A DNA stretch of 64,000 nucleotides from Jeotgalibacillus campisalis (GTDB lineage: Bacteria; Bacillota; Bacilli; Bacillales; Jeotgalibacillaceae): assembly GCF_000829515.1 (NCBI RefSeq), contig NZ_JXRR01000014.1, positions 248,001-312,000 on the forward strand. Direction: 5' to 3'. A program made the translations under genes and the position numbers. Of this stretch, positions 54,226 to 64,000 are shown one piece after another. The number at the start of each line of letters is the position of its first letter. Within the stretch, counting starts at the first letter, position 1. The notes beneath the pieces were generated by a model. That model did not search any database, was not told the origin of the DNA, and saw only the letters and a list, made by a program, of their open reading frames with translations.

Positions 54226-55041
54226 GTGACGATGATCTTGGAAAGTTCAGAAACATTTTTATCAATAAAAAAATGGAAAGAACAAATTCCTGGGCTTGCA
54301 GCTATCTTTTCAACTAGAAATGGCGGAAGCAGCAGAGAAGGATTCTCCTCCTTAAATACCGGCCTGCATGTGCAGGATGAGCCGTTCAATGTAATTACAA
54401 ACAGGAATATAGTAGGCGCAAACGCCAAAGCACCTTTAGAGGAATGGGTCTGTGCAGAACAAATCCACGGGTCTTATATTAAAGAAGTTGATAGGACTTA
54501 TAAAGGCAGAGGGTCGACTAATTATCAGGATTCGATTAAGGGTTCAGACGGTTTGTGGACGTGTGAATCTAATGTATATTTATCCCTATGTTTTGCTGAC
54601 TGCGTTCCTCTCTATTTTGTAGAGCCAAATTCGAGATTTATTGGATTAGCTCATGCAGGATGGAAAGGAACCGTTCAGAATATAGCAGGTAAAATGATAC
54701 AAAAAGCAAGCGAAAGTGGAGTCGACGCATCACGGATTCAGGTTTATATAGGACCTTCAATCGGCAAATGCTGCTATGAAGTAGATGAGACGGTTGCAGA
54801 TCAGGTTAAGCATTGCCTGAATAGGGAAGACCATAGTAGTTTAACCAAGAAAACGAATGGAAAATATAATTTAGATTTGAAAATGCTAAATAAACAGCTG
54901 TTAGAAGATAGTGGTTTAAAAAAAGAACAAATTACGCTGGCTTCAAATTGTACCTCGTGTGAAGAAGATCTGTTTTTTTCACACCGCAGAGATTTTGGTA
55001 AGACGGGCAGGATGTCAGCAGTCATAGGCTGGAGGGAGTAA
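54226..55041 (+). CDS. pgeF: Peptidoglycan editing factor PgeF (YlmD)
   Basis: DUF152/YfiH-family protein with a Cys/His metal site, reported to remove misincorporated amino acids from peptidoglycan precursors and older called laccase-like. Family segments are FSTRNGGSSREGFSSLNTGLHVQD, CFADCVPLYFV and LAHAGWKGTVQNIAGKM, with the late CTSCEEDLFFSHRRDFGKTGRM. Length 271 aa from GTG 54226, nine bases after AGGTG; the ATG at 54232 is the alternative. First gene of the ylmDE-sepF group. Confidence 0.9.
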   Translation: MTMILESSETFLSIKKWKEQIPGLAAIFSTRNGGSSREGFSSLNTGLHVQDEPFNVITNRNIVGANAKAPLEEWVCAEQIHGSYIKEVDRTYKGRGSTNYQDSIKGSDGLWTCESNVYLSLCFADCVPLYFVEPNSRFIGLAHAGWKGTVQNIAGKMIQKASESGVDASRIQVYIGPSIGKCCYEVDETVADQVKHCLNREDHSSLTKKTNGKYNLDLKMLNKQLLEDSGLKKEQITLASNCTSCEEDLFFSHRRDFGKTGRMSAVIGWRE

Positions 55042-55043
55042 GA

Positions 55044-55715
55044 ATGGAAGTAGCAGCAAAAGCGCTTGATATTCAAACACGTTTAAAGCAGGCAGCGGAA
55101 CGTTCAGGACGTTCATCAGAGGATATACAAATAGTTGCTGTTACGAAATACGTGTCTAATGAGCGGGCAAAAGAAGCAGTAGAGGCTGGTTTTACCCATC
55201 TTGGAGAAAACAGACTTGAAGGACTGATGGAAAAACAGGAATATTTGCAGAACAAAGCAAGCTGGCATTTTATTGGATCTTTGCAGTCGAGAAAAGTAAA
55301 GGATGTTATTAATAAAATTGACTATCTTCACTCACTGGACAGATTATCTCTTGCAAAGGAAATTCAAAAACGTTCAGATGGAACAGTTAACTGCTTTATT
55401 CAGGTAAATGTGTCAGGAGAAGGACAAAAACATGGCATTGCACCTGAAAAAGTAATGGAATTTATCGAACAGCTGTCGAAATATGATAAAATAAGAGTTG
55501 CAGGGCTAATGACGATGGCTCCTCACACCAAAGATGAAGAGCTCTTAAGGAATTGTTTTAAACAATTGGCCAACATTCAAAAAGAAATACATACATGCGG
55601 GATGCCCCACGCACCGTGTACAGAGCTTTCCATGGGCATGTCCAATGATTATGAAATTGCCATAGAAGAAGGCGCCACATTTATACGGATTGGAACGGCA
55701 TTAGTAGGTGAATAA
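55044..55715 (+). CDS. ylmE: YggS-family pyridoxal phosphate homeostasis protein
   Basis: Alanine-racemase-fold protein that binds PLP and buffers vitamin B6 and amino acid pools without clear catalysis. The PLP lysine is in IVAVTKYVSNERAKEAVEAG (near residue 36); GENRLEGLMEKQEYL, WHFIGSLQSRKVK and ELSMGMSNDYEIAIEEGATFIRIGTALVG follow the family. Length 223 aa. ATG lies two bases after the pgeF stop with GGAGGGAG upstream. Confidence 0.94.
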   Translation: MEVAAKALDIQTRLKQAAERSGRSSEDIQIVAVTKYVSNERAKEAVEAGFTHLGENRLEGLMEKQEYLQNKASWHFIGSLQSRKVKDVINKIDYLHSLDRLSLAKEIQKRSDGTVNCFIQVNVSGEGQKHGIAPEKVMEFIEQLSKYDKIRVAGLMTMAPHTKDEELLRNCFKQLANIQKEIHTCGMPHAPCTELSMGMSNDYEIAIEEGATFIRIGTALVGE

Positions 55716-55730
55716 AGGAGGAATTATGCC

Positions 55731-56156
55731 ATGGGAATAAAATCAAAATTTAAAAACTTCTTTTTTGATGATGAAGAAGAGGAATATTTGGAAGAATATA
55801 TGGAAGATCCAAAAGAAGAAACAGAAACCGCACGCTCAAGTAAAAAGCTTACCCCGAATAAGCATAATGTTGTCAGCTTGCAAAGTATTCAAAAGTCCTC
55901 TAAAATGGTTCTTCTTGAACCAAAAATGTATGCTGAAGCGCAGGATATTGCGGATCATTTAAAAAGTCACAGAGCAGTTGTCGTTAATTTACAGCGTATC
56001 AGCAAGGATCAGGCAAAGAGGATTGTGGATTTTTTAAGTGGAACAGTTTATGCAATAGGCGGCGATATTCAGCGGGTGGGAACAGATATATTTCTTTGCA
56101 CGCCTGACAATATCGAAGTGAGCGGAAATATAACAGATTTTATTCAGGAAGATTAA
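55731..56156 (+). CDS. sepF: Cell division protein SepF
   Basis: Forms rings that bundle FtsZ and anchors it to the membrane. The N-terminal amphipathic helix [14 protein letters not shown] and acidic linker ([17 protein letters not shown]) precede the core [60 protein letters not shown]. Length 141 aa. ATG 55731 follows AGGAGG. Next to ylmE, as in most Firmicutes. Confidence 0.95.
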   Translation: MGIKSKFKNFFFDDEEEEYLEEYMEDPKEETETARSSKKLTPNKHNVVSLQSIQKSSKMVLLEPKMYAEAQDIADHLKSHRAVVVNLQRISKDQAKRIVDFLSGTVYAIGGDIQRVGTDIFLCTPDNIEVSGNITDFIQED

Positions 56157-56191
56157 TCCTTCACAAGGATAGATAGGTGGGTAAGTATAGA

Positions 56192-56458
56192 ATGTTAGAA
56201 ACAGTTTTCAGGATAATAAGTACACTCATTATGTTTTACAGCTACGCATTGATTATTTATATCTTGCTTTCATGGTTTCCGAATGCCAAAGAAAGCAGCT
56301 TTGGTCAAACACTGGCCAAGCTATGTGAACCATATCTTGAGCCGTTTAGAAAAATAATTCCTCCACTAGGCATGATTGACATTTCTCCTTTAGTAGCCAT
56401 TCTTGTGCTCAACTTTGCCCGGAGTGGACTGGCAACATTATATACTATGATTGCTTAA
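56192..56458 (+). CDS. ylmG: YggT-family membrane protein YlmG
   Basis: An 88-aa membrane protein with two helices separated by the conserved loop [46 protein letters not shown]. Homologues affect division or nucleoid organisation, including in chloroplasts. ATG 56192 is ten bases after GGTGGG; the GTG at 56177 falls inside that site. Confidence 0.88.
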   Translation: MLETVFRIISTLIMFYSYALIIYILLSWFPNAKESSFGQTLAKLCEPYLEPFRKIIPPLGMIDISPLVAILVLNFARSGLATLYTMIA

Positions 56459-56524
56459 AGATAGAACATTGCCTTTATCCCAATAGGATAGAGGCATTTT
56501 CTCTTGGAAGAGGTGAGCGAAAGG

Positions 56525-57298
56525 ATGTCCTTATATCAACATTTTCGAAAAGAAGAACAAGGGTTTATCGATCGTGTATTGGGTTGGAAGGATCAGACAG
56601 AACAAACGTATGCACCAAAATTAACAGACTTTCTTGATCCGCGGCAGGTATTTATTGTTCAGTCCATAATTGGAACAACCGGAGAAGTGAAAGTATCTTT
56701 TGAAGGCGGAGACAGCGCTGAGAGAAAAAGAGCATTGATTTATCCTGATTATTTGCACCCATCTACAGATGATTTTGACTTACAGCTGCTTGAAATTACC
56801 TATCCTTCAAAATTTTTTACAGTCGAACACAAGCATGTTTTAGGCTCATTAATGGGTCTAGGCATAAAAAGAGAAAAGTTTGGGGATATCATTTTTGCAG
56901 GTGAAAAAATCTATTTAGTTGCAGCAAAAGAGTTTGCATCCTTTTTCACCATGAATCTAAACCAGATTGGAAAGCATTCTGTTTTAGTAAAAGAGGTTGA
57001 CTGGAAAGACTACACACCATCAAATGAAAAATGGAAAGAACGGTTTGTTACTTTGAGTTCATTAAGATTGGATGTTGTACTTGCAGGAGCACTTACTTTA
57101 TCGAGGCAGAAAGCACAGCTGCTGATTCAGGCTGGAAAGATTAAAGTGAATTTTAAAGAAGAAGAACAACCTTCCTTTGAATGTGCTCAGGGAGACATGA
57201 TATCAGTGAGGGGATTTGGCCGGCTGCGTATTGGAGAGATAGAAGGAAAATCTAAAAAAGATAAATGGAGGCTGACTATTTTCACAATGGGAGGGTAA
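56525..57298 (+). CDS. ylmH: S4-domain RNA-binding protein YlmH
   Basis: Recently linked in B. subtilis to rescue of stalled ribosomes. The N-terminal part (LDPRQVFIVQSIIGTTGEVKVSFEGG...RALIYPDYL) is followed by a middle domain and a C-terminal S4 domain, RLDVVLAGALTLSRQKAQLLIQAGKIKVN. Length 257 aa. ATG 56525 follows AGAGGTG. Placed between ylmG and divIVA as usual. Confidence 0.92.
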   Translation: MSLYQHFRKEEQGFIDRVLGWKDQTEQTYAPKLTDFLDPRQVFIVQSIIGTTGEVKVSFEGGDSAERKRALIYPDYLHPSTDDFDLQLLEITYPSKFFTVEHKHVLGSLMGLGIKREKFGDIIFAGEKIYLVAAKEFASFFTMNLNQIGKHSVLVKEVDWKDYTPSNEKWKERFVTLSSLRLDVVLAGALTLSRQKAQLLIQAGKIKVNFKEEEQPSFECAQGDMISVRGFGRLRIGEIEGKSKKDKWRLTIFTMGG

Positions 57299-57421
57299 AT
57301 GTTTTAAGAAGATGTGAGGGTTATAGAAAAATCATTGCAAATTGCAGAAGAATCCCCACAAAATGCTTAATCAACAGTATAATGGGTAATGAAAAGCATA
57401 AGAAAGGTTGGAGGTGCCAGT

Positions 57422-57940
57422 ATGCCACTATCACCATTAGATATACATAATAAAGAATTTAATCGTGGATTCAGAGGGTATGATGAAGATGAAGTCAATG
57501 AATTTCTCGACCAGATCATTAAGGACTATGAAATTTTACTTCGGGAAAAAAAAGAGCTTGAAGAAAAGCTTTCGAACAACAGTGAGCGGTTAGGCCATTT
57601 TACTACAATTGAAGAAACACTAAATAAGTCTATTATGGTCGCACAGGAAGCAGCAGAAGAGGTAAGACGCAATTCCCTTAAGGAATCAAAACTGATCGTA
57701 AAAGAAGCAGAAAAAAATGCCGATCGCATCGTAAATGATTCCCTGACGAAAGCAAGGAAAATTGCCATTGAAATTGAAGAATTGAAAAAACAATCAAAAG
57801 TATTCCGCACCCGTTTTAAAATGCTTATTGAGGCACAGCTTGAATTGATCACCAATGGGGACTGGGATGATTTGATGGAATACGATCTGGACACAACCGA
57901 TTTAAAAAGTCTTCAGCCTGAAGAAGTAAACGAGCGCTAG
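57422..57940 (+). CDS. divIVA: Division site and cell pole protein DivIVA
   Basis: Coiled-coil protein that senses curved membrane at poles and septa and recruits MinJ and others. The membrane-binding N terminus MPLSPLDIHNKEFNRGFRGYDEDEVNEFLDQI and long coiled coils (about 33-130, with the conserved EKNADRIVNDSLTKARKIAIEIEELKKQSKVFRTRFKMLIEAQLEL) match B. subtilis. Length 172 aa. ATG 57422 follows TTGGAGGTG. A TATAAT at 57378-57383 may be the -10 of its own promoter. Confidence 0.95.
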   Translation: MPLSPLDIHNKEFNRGFRGYDEDEVNEFLDQIIKDYEILLREKKELEEKLSNNSERLGHFTTIEETLNKSIMVAQEAAEEVRRNSLKESKLIVKEAEKNADRIVNDSLTKARKIAIEIEELKKQSKVFRTRFKMLIEAQLELITNGDWDDLMEYDLDTTDLKSLQPEEVNER

Positions 57941-57970
57941 TTGACGAAGCAAGCTATAGTAAAATATAAT
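57941..57970 (+). promoter_or_regulatory. Sigma-A promoter of the ileS leader
   Basis: TTGACG (57941-57946), an 18-bp spacer and TATAAT (57965-57970), directly after the divIVA stop. It would start the T-box RNA near 57977. Confidence 0.8.
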
Positions 57971-57976
57971 AGCAAG

Positions 57977-58247
57977 TAGAATGTGTTAATTGATCGAGTA
58001 ATAAACTATGACAGGAACAGTATCTAACAAAAGTCTTTTTAAGCGAGTCGGGGCCGGTGAGAGCCCGATGGAGATTTGTTGGAGAACATCATCCTTGAGT
58101 TCTGGTGCTGAATGAAAGAGTAAGCAGCAGCGGCTAAGCTTCCGTTACAAGCTCCTTGAGTGGAAAAAAATTATTTTTCTATAAGGGTGGTACCGCGTGA
58201 AGCAATGCTCTCTCGTCCCTTTTATTGGGATAGGAGGGCTTTTTTTG
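57977..58247 (+). ncRNA. T-box riboswitch, isoleucine-specific
   Basis: Leader RNA that reads uncharged tRNA-Ile and lets transcription continue into ileS. The specifier stem carries GAAC-ATC-A, with ATC (58088-58090, an Ile codon) in the specifier loop. The T-box sequence AAGGGTGGTACCGCG is at 58183-58197, followed by a terminator stem (about 58207-58239, GCTCTCTCGTCCC with GGGATAGGAGGGC) and seven T. The antiterminator would pair the T-box with the 5' side of the terminator. Confidence 0.95.
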
Positions 58248-58331
58248 CGGCTTTAACCCATACCGTTTATTTTAAGACAGTAAACTAAAGTCTATTCGCT
58301 TTTGCAGTAAAAAGATTCTGGGAGGTAAACA

Positions 58332-61109
58332 ATGGAATATAAAAATACGTTATTAATGCCTAAAACTGAATTTCCAATGAGAGGGAACTTGCCTAATCGT
58401 GAGCCTGTCATTCAGCGGAAATGGGAAGATATGAATATTTATGAGATGGTTCAAAAGCGCACCGAGGGAAGACCTTTATTTGTACTGCATGATGGACCCC
58501 CTTATGCAAATGGAGACTTGCACATGGGTCATGCTTTAAACAAAGTGTTAAAAGATTTTATCGTCCGCTTTAAATCGATGAATGGCTATCAGGCCCCTTA
58601 TGTGCCGGGCTGGGATACGCATGGTTTGCCCATTGAGCAGGCATTAACGAATAAAGGCGTAAAAAGAAAAGAAATGACAGTGGCAGAATTCAGAGAGCGC
58701 TGTGCTGAATATGCATACAGCCAGGTTAACAGCCAGCGCGAGCAGTTCAAGCGTATTGGAGTCCGCGGAGATTGGGACCATCCATATATTACGCTTGAAC
58801 CAAAATATGAAGCACAGCAGATTAAGGTTTTTGGGGAAATGGCCAAAAAAGGCTATATCTATAAAGGGAAAAAACCTGTTTATTGGTCGCCTTCAAGTGA
58901 ATCTGCGCTAGCTGAAGCAGAAATTGAATATCAGGATAAACGGTCTGCTTCCATTTATGTAACTTTTGATGTAATTGATGGCAAAGACGTTCTAGACAAG
59001 GGTGTAAAATTTATTATCTGGACCACAACACCTTGGACCATTCCAGCAAATTTAGCGATCGCGCTGCACCCGGAATTAGACTATGCAGTGGTTGAAGAAC
59101 AAGGCGAAAGCTATGTCGTTGCAAAGGAACTGCTTGAAAAGGTTACCGAAACGATGGAATGGACCTCTCCTAAAATCGTGAAGGAGGTCAAAGGGTCGGA
59201 GCTTGAAAATATTCAAACTCAGCATCCTCTTTATGAACGCTCATCTCTTGTTGTACTTGGAGAGCATGTGACAACTGATGCAGGCACAGGCTGTGTTCAT
59301 ACTGCACCTGGCCATGGTGAGGATGACTTCCAAGTCGGTAAAAAATATGGTTTAGATGTATTATGTCCTGTTGATGACCGCGGCGTTTTCACAGATGAAG
59401 CACCTGGATTTGAAGGGCTATTTTATGACAAAGCCAATAAACCAATCACAGAAAAATTAGAAGAAGCCGGTGCTTTGCTGAAGCTTGAATTTTTCACACA
59501 CAGCTATCCGCATGACTGGCGAACAAAAAAACCAATCATCTTCCGTGCGACAGCTCAATGGTTTGCTTCGATTGATAAATTCCGGGATGAACTGATGCAG
59601 GCAGTCCGTGATACAAAATGGGTCCCAGTATGGGGTGAAACCAGGCTATTTAATATGGTGCGAGACCGCGGAGACTGGTGTATTTCACGTCAGCGTGCCT
59701 GGGGAGTTCCTATTCCTGTATTCTACGCAGAAAATGGGCAGGAAATCATCACAGAAGAAACGATTGACCACGTATCATCCTTGTTTGAAAAGCACGGATC
59801 AAATATTTGGTTTGAAAAAGATGCTAAGGAACTGCTGCCTGAGGGCTTCAAGCATGAGGGAAGTCCAAATGGGCGTTTTACAAAAGAGCAGGATATTATG
59901 GATGTATGGTTTGACAGCGGTTCTTCCCACCAATCGGTTCTTGAAGCAAGGGACGATCTGCAGCGACCAGCTGATCTCTATTTAGAGGGATCAGATCAAT
60001 ACAGAGGCTGGTTCAATTCCTCACTTACAACAGGTGTGGCTGTAACGGGAAAAGCTCCTTACAAGGGAGTGCTTAGCCACGGATTTGCACTTGATGGAAA
60101 CGGCCGTAAAATGAGTAAGTCGCTTGGAAATGTGATGGTGCCTTCAAAGGTGATCAATCAGCTTGGCGGAGATATTCTTCGTTTGTGGGTAGCCTCTGTG
60201 GATTATCAGGCAGATGTGAGGGTTTCTGATGCAATTTTAAAACAAGTAGCTGAAGTATACCGAAAAATCCGCAATACACTGCGTTTTCTGCTTGCAAACC
60301 TAGCAGATTTCCATCCAGAAAAAGATGCAGTGGCATTCGGAGATCTTAGGGAAGTAGATCAATTTATGATGGTTCGGCTGAACCAGGTCATTAAAAATGT
60401 TAAAACTGCTTATGATGAATATGAATTTGCTTCTGTTTATCATACTGTTAGTAATTTCTGCACCTTTGAGCTGAGCTCTTTTTATATGGACTTTGCTAAA
60501 GATACATTGTACATCGAAGCAGAAAATAACTCAGACAGAAGAGCCATGCAGACAGTCATGTATGAAACGTTAACCTCTCTTGCTAAACTGCTTTCCCCAA
60601 TCTTATCCCATACTGCGGATGAAGTGTGGGCATTTATACCGGGAGTAGAGGAAGAAAGTGTTCAGCTGACTGATATGCCTGAAATAAAAGAGTACAAAAA
60701 TGAAAAGGAACTTTTATCAAAATGGGAATCCTTTTTAGATCTGCGTGATGATGTATTAAAAGCCCTTGAAGAAGCCAGAAACGCAAAAACAATTGGTAAA
60801 TCATTGGCTGCTAAAGTAACCATTTATACCGAAAATCAAACGCAGAATCTTTTACACTCTATTAATGAAGATCTAAAGCAATTATTTATCGTCTCAAATC
60901 TTGAAATCGAGGAAGGGACTGCACAAGCGCCTGAAGACGCGATTCAATTCGATGGCCACTCGGTTTTGGTGACAAAAGCGGAAGGGGATACGTGTGAACG
61001 ATGCTGGATCCTTTCACCTGAGGTTGGCAAAGATCAGGATCATCCGGCTCTTTGTCCAAGATGTGCCAAGGTGGTAAAAGAAAATTATCAGCATCTAACA
61101 GCTGAATAA
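58332..61109 (+). CDS. ileS: Isoleucyl-tRNA synthetase
   Basis: Class I synthetase charging tRNA-Ile, with an editing domain for valine. HMGH is at residues 64-67 and K593-MSKS at 593-597; the editing domain holds [18 protein letters not shown] and [15 protein letters not shown]. The C terminus has a zinc site, [11 protein letters not shown]...CPRCAKV. Length 925 aa. ATG 58332 follows GGGAGG. This is the standard bacterial type, sensitive to mupirocin as a class. B. subtilis ylyA, which follows ileS there, is absent. Confidence 0.97.
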   Translation: MEYKNTLLMPKTEFPMRGNLPNREPVIQRKWEDMNIYEMVQKRTEGRPLFVLHDGPPYANGDLHMGHALNKVLKDFIVRFKSMNGYQAPYVPGWDTHGLPIEQALTNKGVKRKEMTVAEFRERCAEYAYSQVNSQREQFKRIGVRGDWDHPYITLEPKYEAQQIKVFGEMAKKGYIYKGKKPVYWSPSSESALAEAEIEYQDKRSASIYVTFDVIDGKDVLDKGVKFIIWTTTPWTIPANLAIALHPELDYAVVEEQGESYVVAKELLEKVTETMEWTSPKIVKEVKGSELENIQTQHPLYERSSLVVLGEHVTTDAGTGCVHTAPGHGEDDFQVGKKYGLDVLCPVDDRGVFTDEAPGFEGLFYDKANKPITEKLEEAGALLKLEFFTHSYPHDWRTKKPIIFRATAQWFASIDKFRDELMQAVRDTKWVPVWGETRLFNMVRDRGDWCISRQRAWGVPIPVFYAENGQEIITEETIDHVSSLFEKHGSNIWFEKDAKELLPEGFKHEGSPNGRFTKEQDIMDVWFDSGSSHQSVLEARDDLQRPADLYLEGSDQYRGWFNSSLTTGVAVTGKAPYKGVLSHGFALDGNGRKMSKSLGNVMVPSKVINQLGGDILRLWVASVDYQADVRVSDAILKQVAEVYRKIRNTLRFLLANLADFHPEKDAVAFGDLREVDQFMMVRLNQVIKNVKTAYDEYEFASVYHTVSNFCTFELSSFYMDFAKDTLYIEAENNSDRRAMQTVMYETLTSLAKLLSPILSHTADEVWAFIPGVEEESVQLTDMPEIKEYKNEKELLSKWESFLDLRDDVLKALEEARNAKTIGKSLAAKVTIYTENQTQNLLHSINEDLKQLFIVSNLEIEEGTAQAPEDAIQFDGHSVLVTKAEGDTCERCWILSPEVGKDQDHPALCPRCAKVVKENYQHLTAE

Positions 61110-61115
61110 TAAGTT

Positions 61116-61150
61116 GAACCCGGGAAATCCACAAGATTTCCCGGGTTTTT
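61116..61150 (+). terminator. Terminator of ileS
   Basis: AACCCGGGAAATC pairs perfectly with GATTTCCCGGGTT around a 5-base loop and is followed by T. Confidence 0.92.
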
Positions 61151-61241
61151 CTTACCCGGTTTCTAAAAGGGTAGATGTTTATCCTGGTTAATTATGCTAC
61201 AATACGATAAGGTATGGCATCACATTATCGGAGGTAGACCC

Positions 61242-61730
61242 GTGATCTATTATTTAATGGCTTTATTTATTATTGTTTTTGACCAGCTGACGAAATATTT
61301 GGTTGTCCGTAATATGGAGCTGGGAGAATCGATTCATGTAATCGATAACTTTTTTTACATTACATCCCATCGAAACACTGGAGCGGCATGGGGCATGCTC
61401 GAAGGCCAAATGTGGCTGTTTTATATTGTAACCATTGTGGTTATTATCGGATTATTATTTTATTTTCATCGTCATGCAAAAGGAAACCATTTGTTCAGCT
61501 TAAGCTTAATGGTCCTTCTTGGCGGAGCAATCGGGAATTTTATTGACCGGATCATTAGACAGGAAGTAGTAGATTTTATACAATTTACATTCTTTAATTT
61601 CATTTTTAATATTGCTGATGCTGCTCTTACTTTAGGGGTAGCGCTGTTATTTATACAGATGATTTTGGAAGAAGTGCAGGAAAAGAGGAAAAAGAATGGA
61701 AAGCATTCAACACATAATACAGGAAAATGA
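61242..61730 (+). CDS. lspA: Lipoprotein signal peptidase (signal peptidase II)
   Basis: Membrane aspartic protease that removes the signal peptide from lipoproteins such as CtaC. Four helices; catalytic Asp pair in [11 protein letters not shown] and [11 protein letters not shown], with the [14 protein letters not shown] segment. GTG start at 61242 after CGGAGGTAG gives 162 aa and the family N terminus [20 protein letters not shown]; the longer frame has no ribosome site. The C terminus overlaps the next gene by 35 bases. Confidence 0.94.
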   Translation: MIYYLMALFIIVFDQLTKYLVVRNMELGESIHVIDNFFYITSHRNTGAAWGMLEGQMWLFYIVTIVVIIGLLFYFHRHAKGNHLFSLSLMVLLGGAIGNFIDRIIRQEVVDFIQFTFFNFIFNIADAALTLGVALLFIQMILEEVQEKRKKNGKHSTHNTGK

Positions 61731-62607
61731 AAAAGGAAACAGATTGGACATGGTGATATCAGGTCTTAGAGAAGACTGGTCCCGCTCGCAGGTTCAGCAG
61801 TGGATAAAAGATGGTGTGGTAACGGTAAACGGTACCGGTTCCAAACCAAATTATAAAAGTGCACTCGGGGATGAAATTGATATTCAAATTCCTGATCCCG
61901 AGCCTTTGGATGTTGAAGCAGAGGAAATGAACTTAGAAGTTTATTATGAAGATGAAGATGTACTGGTTGTAAACAAACCAAAAGGGATGGTTGTTCACCC
62001 CGCACCTGGTCATTTAAGCGGCACTCTTGTAAACGGCTTAATGGCTCACTGCAAAGATCTTTCTGGCATCAATGGTATTCTTCGCCCAGGGATCGTGCAT
62101 CGAATCGATAAAGATACCTCGGGATTGCTGATGGTTGCGAAAAATGATATGGCTCATGAAAAACTTGTTCAGCAGCTAGTCGATAAAACCGTTACCAGAA
62201 AGTATAGTGCAATCGTTCATGGTTTAATCCCTCACGAGTATGGAACAGTCGATGCCCCTATCGGACGTGATCAAAAAGACCGTCAAAGCATGGCAGTTGT
62301 CAACAATGGGAAAAACGCGGTTACTCATTTTCGCGTGCTTGACCGGTTTAAAGAGTTTACTTTTGTTGAATGTGAGCTTGAAACAGGCAGAACCCATCAA
62401 ATCAGAGTTCATATGAAATATATAGGCTTCCCTTTAGCGGGAGATCCAAAGTATGGACCAAGAAAAACAATGGATTTAGGCGGACAGGCCCTGCATGCAG
62501 GATTGCTCGGTTTTATTCATCCAAGAACAGAAGAGTATATTGAATTTTCTGCTCCTTTGCCTGATTATTTCGAAGAGCTCTTAACGCAGCTTCGAAACGA
62601 CCGTTGA
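61696..62607 (+). CDS. ylyB: RluD-family 23S rRNA pseudouridine synthase
   Basis: Isomerises uridines in 23S rRNA. An N-terminal S4 domain ([31 protein letters not shown]) precedes the catalytic domain with [17 protein letters not shown] (catalytic Asp) and [27 protein letters not shown]. Length 303 aa. The ATG lies inside lspA behind AAGAGGAAA, so translation is probably coupled. Which uridines are modified is not clear from sequence; homologues are RluD-like. Confidence 0.93.
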   Translation: MESIQHIIQENEKGNRLDMVISGLREDWSRSQVQQWIKDGVVTVNGTGSKPNYKSALGDEIDIQIPDPEPLDVEAEEMNLEVYYEDEDVLVVNKPKGMVVHPAPGHLSGTLVNGLMAHCKDLSGINGILRPGIVHRIDKDTSGLLMVAKNDMAHEKLVQQLVDKTVTRKYSAIVHGLIPHEYGTVDAPIGRDQKDRQSMAVVNNGKNAVTHFRVLDRFKEFTFVECELETGRTHQIRVHMKYIGFPLAGDPKYGPRKTMDLGGQALHAGLLGFIHPRTEEYIEFSAPLPDYFEELLTQLRNDR

Positions 62608-62632
62608 CAAAACCCGATTTCAGCTTTACAAT
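62604..62632 (+). promoter_or_regulatory. Sigma-A promoter of the pyr operon
   Basis: Consensus TTGACA (62604-62609), a 17-bp spacer and TACAAT (62627-62632). It overlaps the last codon of ylyB and starts the attenuated pyrR leader. Confidence 0.88.
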
Positions 62633-62665
62633 AAAAAGAACGTAAATGAACGAACCCTTTAAATC

Positions 62666-63314
<649 letters not shown>

Positions 63315-63332
63315 AAGATCCCTTTTAAGTGC

Positions 63333-63421
63333 AGTCCAGAGAGGCTGACAAAGGAGTTGCAAGCGAACACATTCATTCGCTGCATGCCCTCTTTGTCTCC
63401 TTCTGGAGGAAGAGGGTTTTT
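63333..63421 (+). promoter_or_regulatory. PyrR-dependent attenuator 2, between pyrR and pyrP
   Basis: The same PyrR loop occurs again, AGTCCAGAGAGGCTGACA at 63333-63350, with a terminator stem CCCTCTT..CTCC (63387-63400) against GGAGGAAGAGGG (63405-63416), then T5. This gives a second control point specific to the permease and downstream genes. Confidence 0.9.
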
Positions 63422-63442
63422 GTATATAAGGAGGCAAAAAAA

Positions 63443-64000
63443 ATGGCAGCAGAAACAAAAAAGCCGGTACTCGATGTACAAGAGGTACCTAAAGCAAATC
63501 AATGGTTAACATTAAGTCTCCAGCATTTATTTGCAATGTTTGGGGCGACAGTTCTGGTACCTATGTTAGTAGGTTTGAGTCCTGGTGTTGCACTAATTTC
63601 AAGCGGACTCGGTACACTGGCCTACTTATTAATTACAAAAGGACAAATTCCGGCTTATCTCGGATCATCATTTGCCTTTATCGCCCCAATTATCGCGGCT
63701 ACAGAACTTGGCGGACCGCAGGCTGCCATGTTCGGTGCTTTTTTCGCCGGACTTGCCTATGGAATCGTCTCATTGCTCATATATAAATTCGGTGTAGGCT
63801 GGCTGACCAGAATACTGCCTCCAGTTGTTGTTGGACCTGTCATCATTGTAATTGGACTTGGTCTCGCTGGTACAGCTGTAAATATGGCGATGTATGAAAA
63901 CCCGCTAGCTCAGAATCCTCTTGATTTTGTTTACAGCGGAAAACATATCACAGTGGCTCTAATCACACTCGCTATTACAGTAATCGGTTCGATTTATTTT
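63443..64000 (+). CDS. pyrP: Uracil permease, 3' end cut off by the window
   Basis: Nucleobase:cation symporter 2 family (UraA/PyrP) importer of uracil. The first 186 residues are visible with the frame still open at base 64000: WLTLSLQHLFAMFGATVLVPMLVGLSPGVALISSGLGTLAYLLITKGQIPAYLGSSFAFI and LPPVVVGPVIIVIGLGLAGTAVNMA are close to B. subtilis PyrP. ATG 63443 lies nine bases after AAGGAGG. pyrP after pyrR is the usual order. Confidence 0.95.
   Translation, partial: MAAETKKPVLDVQEVPKANQWLTLSLQHLFAMFGATVLVPMLVGLSPGVALISSGLGTLAYLLITKGQIPAYLGSSFAFIAPIIAATELGGPQAAMFGAFFAGLAYGIVSLLIYKFGVGWLTRILPPVVVGPVIIVIGLGLAGTAVNMAMYENPLAQNPLDFVYSGKHITVALITLAITVIGSIYF

Overview
The window is a 64-kb stretch of chromosome from a spore-forming member of the Bacillaceae (low-GC, Gram-positive). 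Gene order and protein sequences follow the Bacillus subtilis pycA-ctaABCDEFG-ylb-dcw-spoIIG-ylm-ileS-pyr interval almost gene for gene. The organism makes heme A and a caa3-type oxidase, bacillithiol (bshC), a meso-diaminopimelate cell wall (MurE with DNPR) and spores (spoVD, spoVE, spoIIGA, sigE, sigG, ylbJ, rsfA-like). I see no prophage, insertion sequence, CRISPR array, rRNA or tRNA, and no interrupted gene.

Layout. 1-11.7 kb: the 3' part of pyruvate carboxylase, a Bacillaceae interspersed repeat, then divergent ctaA and ctaBCDEF, followed by ctaG and a DUF420 gene. 11.7-27.4 kb: the ylb region, with small conserved genes (ylbC, ylbD, ylbF, ylbG, rsmD, coaD, ylbJ-ylbN, rpmF, an rsfA-like gene, ylbP). 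Local additions are an AI-2E/YtvI-type membrane protein, a YugN-like protein, a thioesterase, a glycerophosphodiesterase, a Cys-rich unknown, a DUF7147 gene and an enoyl-CoA hydratase. 27.5-30.8 kb: a three-gene acyl-CoA carboxylase operon with a CcpA-type cre box over its promoter. 31-34 kb: panE, DUF3397, bshC. 34.3-51 kb: the division and cell wall cluster, mraZ-rsmH-ftsL-pbpB-spoVD-murE-mraY-murD-spoVE-murB-divIB-ftsA-ftsZ. 51-54 kb: spoIIGA-sigE-sigG. 54-58 kb: ylmCDE-sepF-ylmGH-divIVA. 58-64 kb: a T-box leader and ileS, lspA, an rluD-family gene, then pyrR and the start of pyrP, each behind its own PyrR attenuator.

The genes fall into linked tasks: respiration (heme A synthesis, oxidase subunits, assembly), lipid II synthesis and septation (murE/mraY/murD/spoVE with pbpB/ftsL/divIB/ftsA/ftsZ/sepF/divIVA), the switch to sporulation (spoIIGA processes pro-SigE; sigG follows), and translation (rsmD, rsmH, rpmF, tmcAL, ileS).

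The main departures from the B. subtilis order are the absence of murG between spoVE and murB, replaced by a terminator and about 450 bp of non-coding DNA, and about 550 bp of hairpin-rich non-coding DNA where ylxW/ylxX/sbp would precede ftsA. I found no clear new multi-gene system. The best leads are this broken cluster layout, several strong unexplained inverted repeats in control regions, and a small Cys-rich protein encoded beside ylbG and near ylbF. All function calls come from reading the sequence and recalling the families; no search was run.
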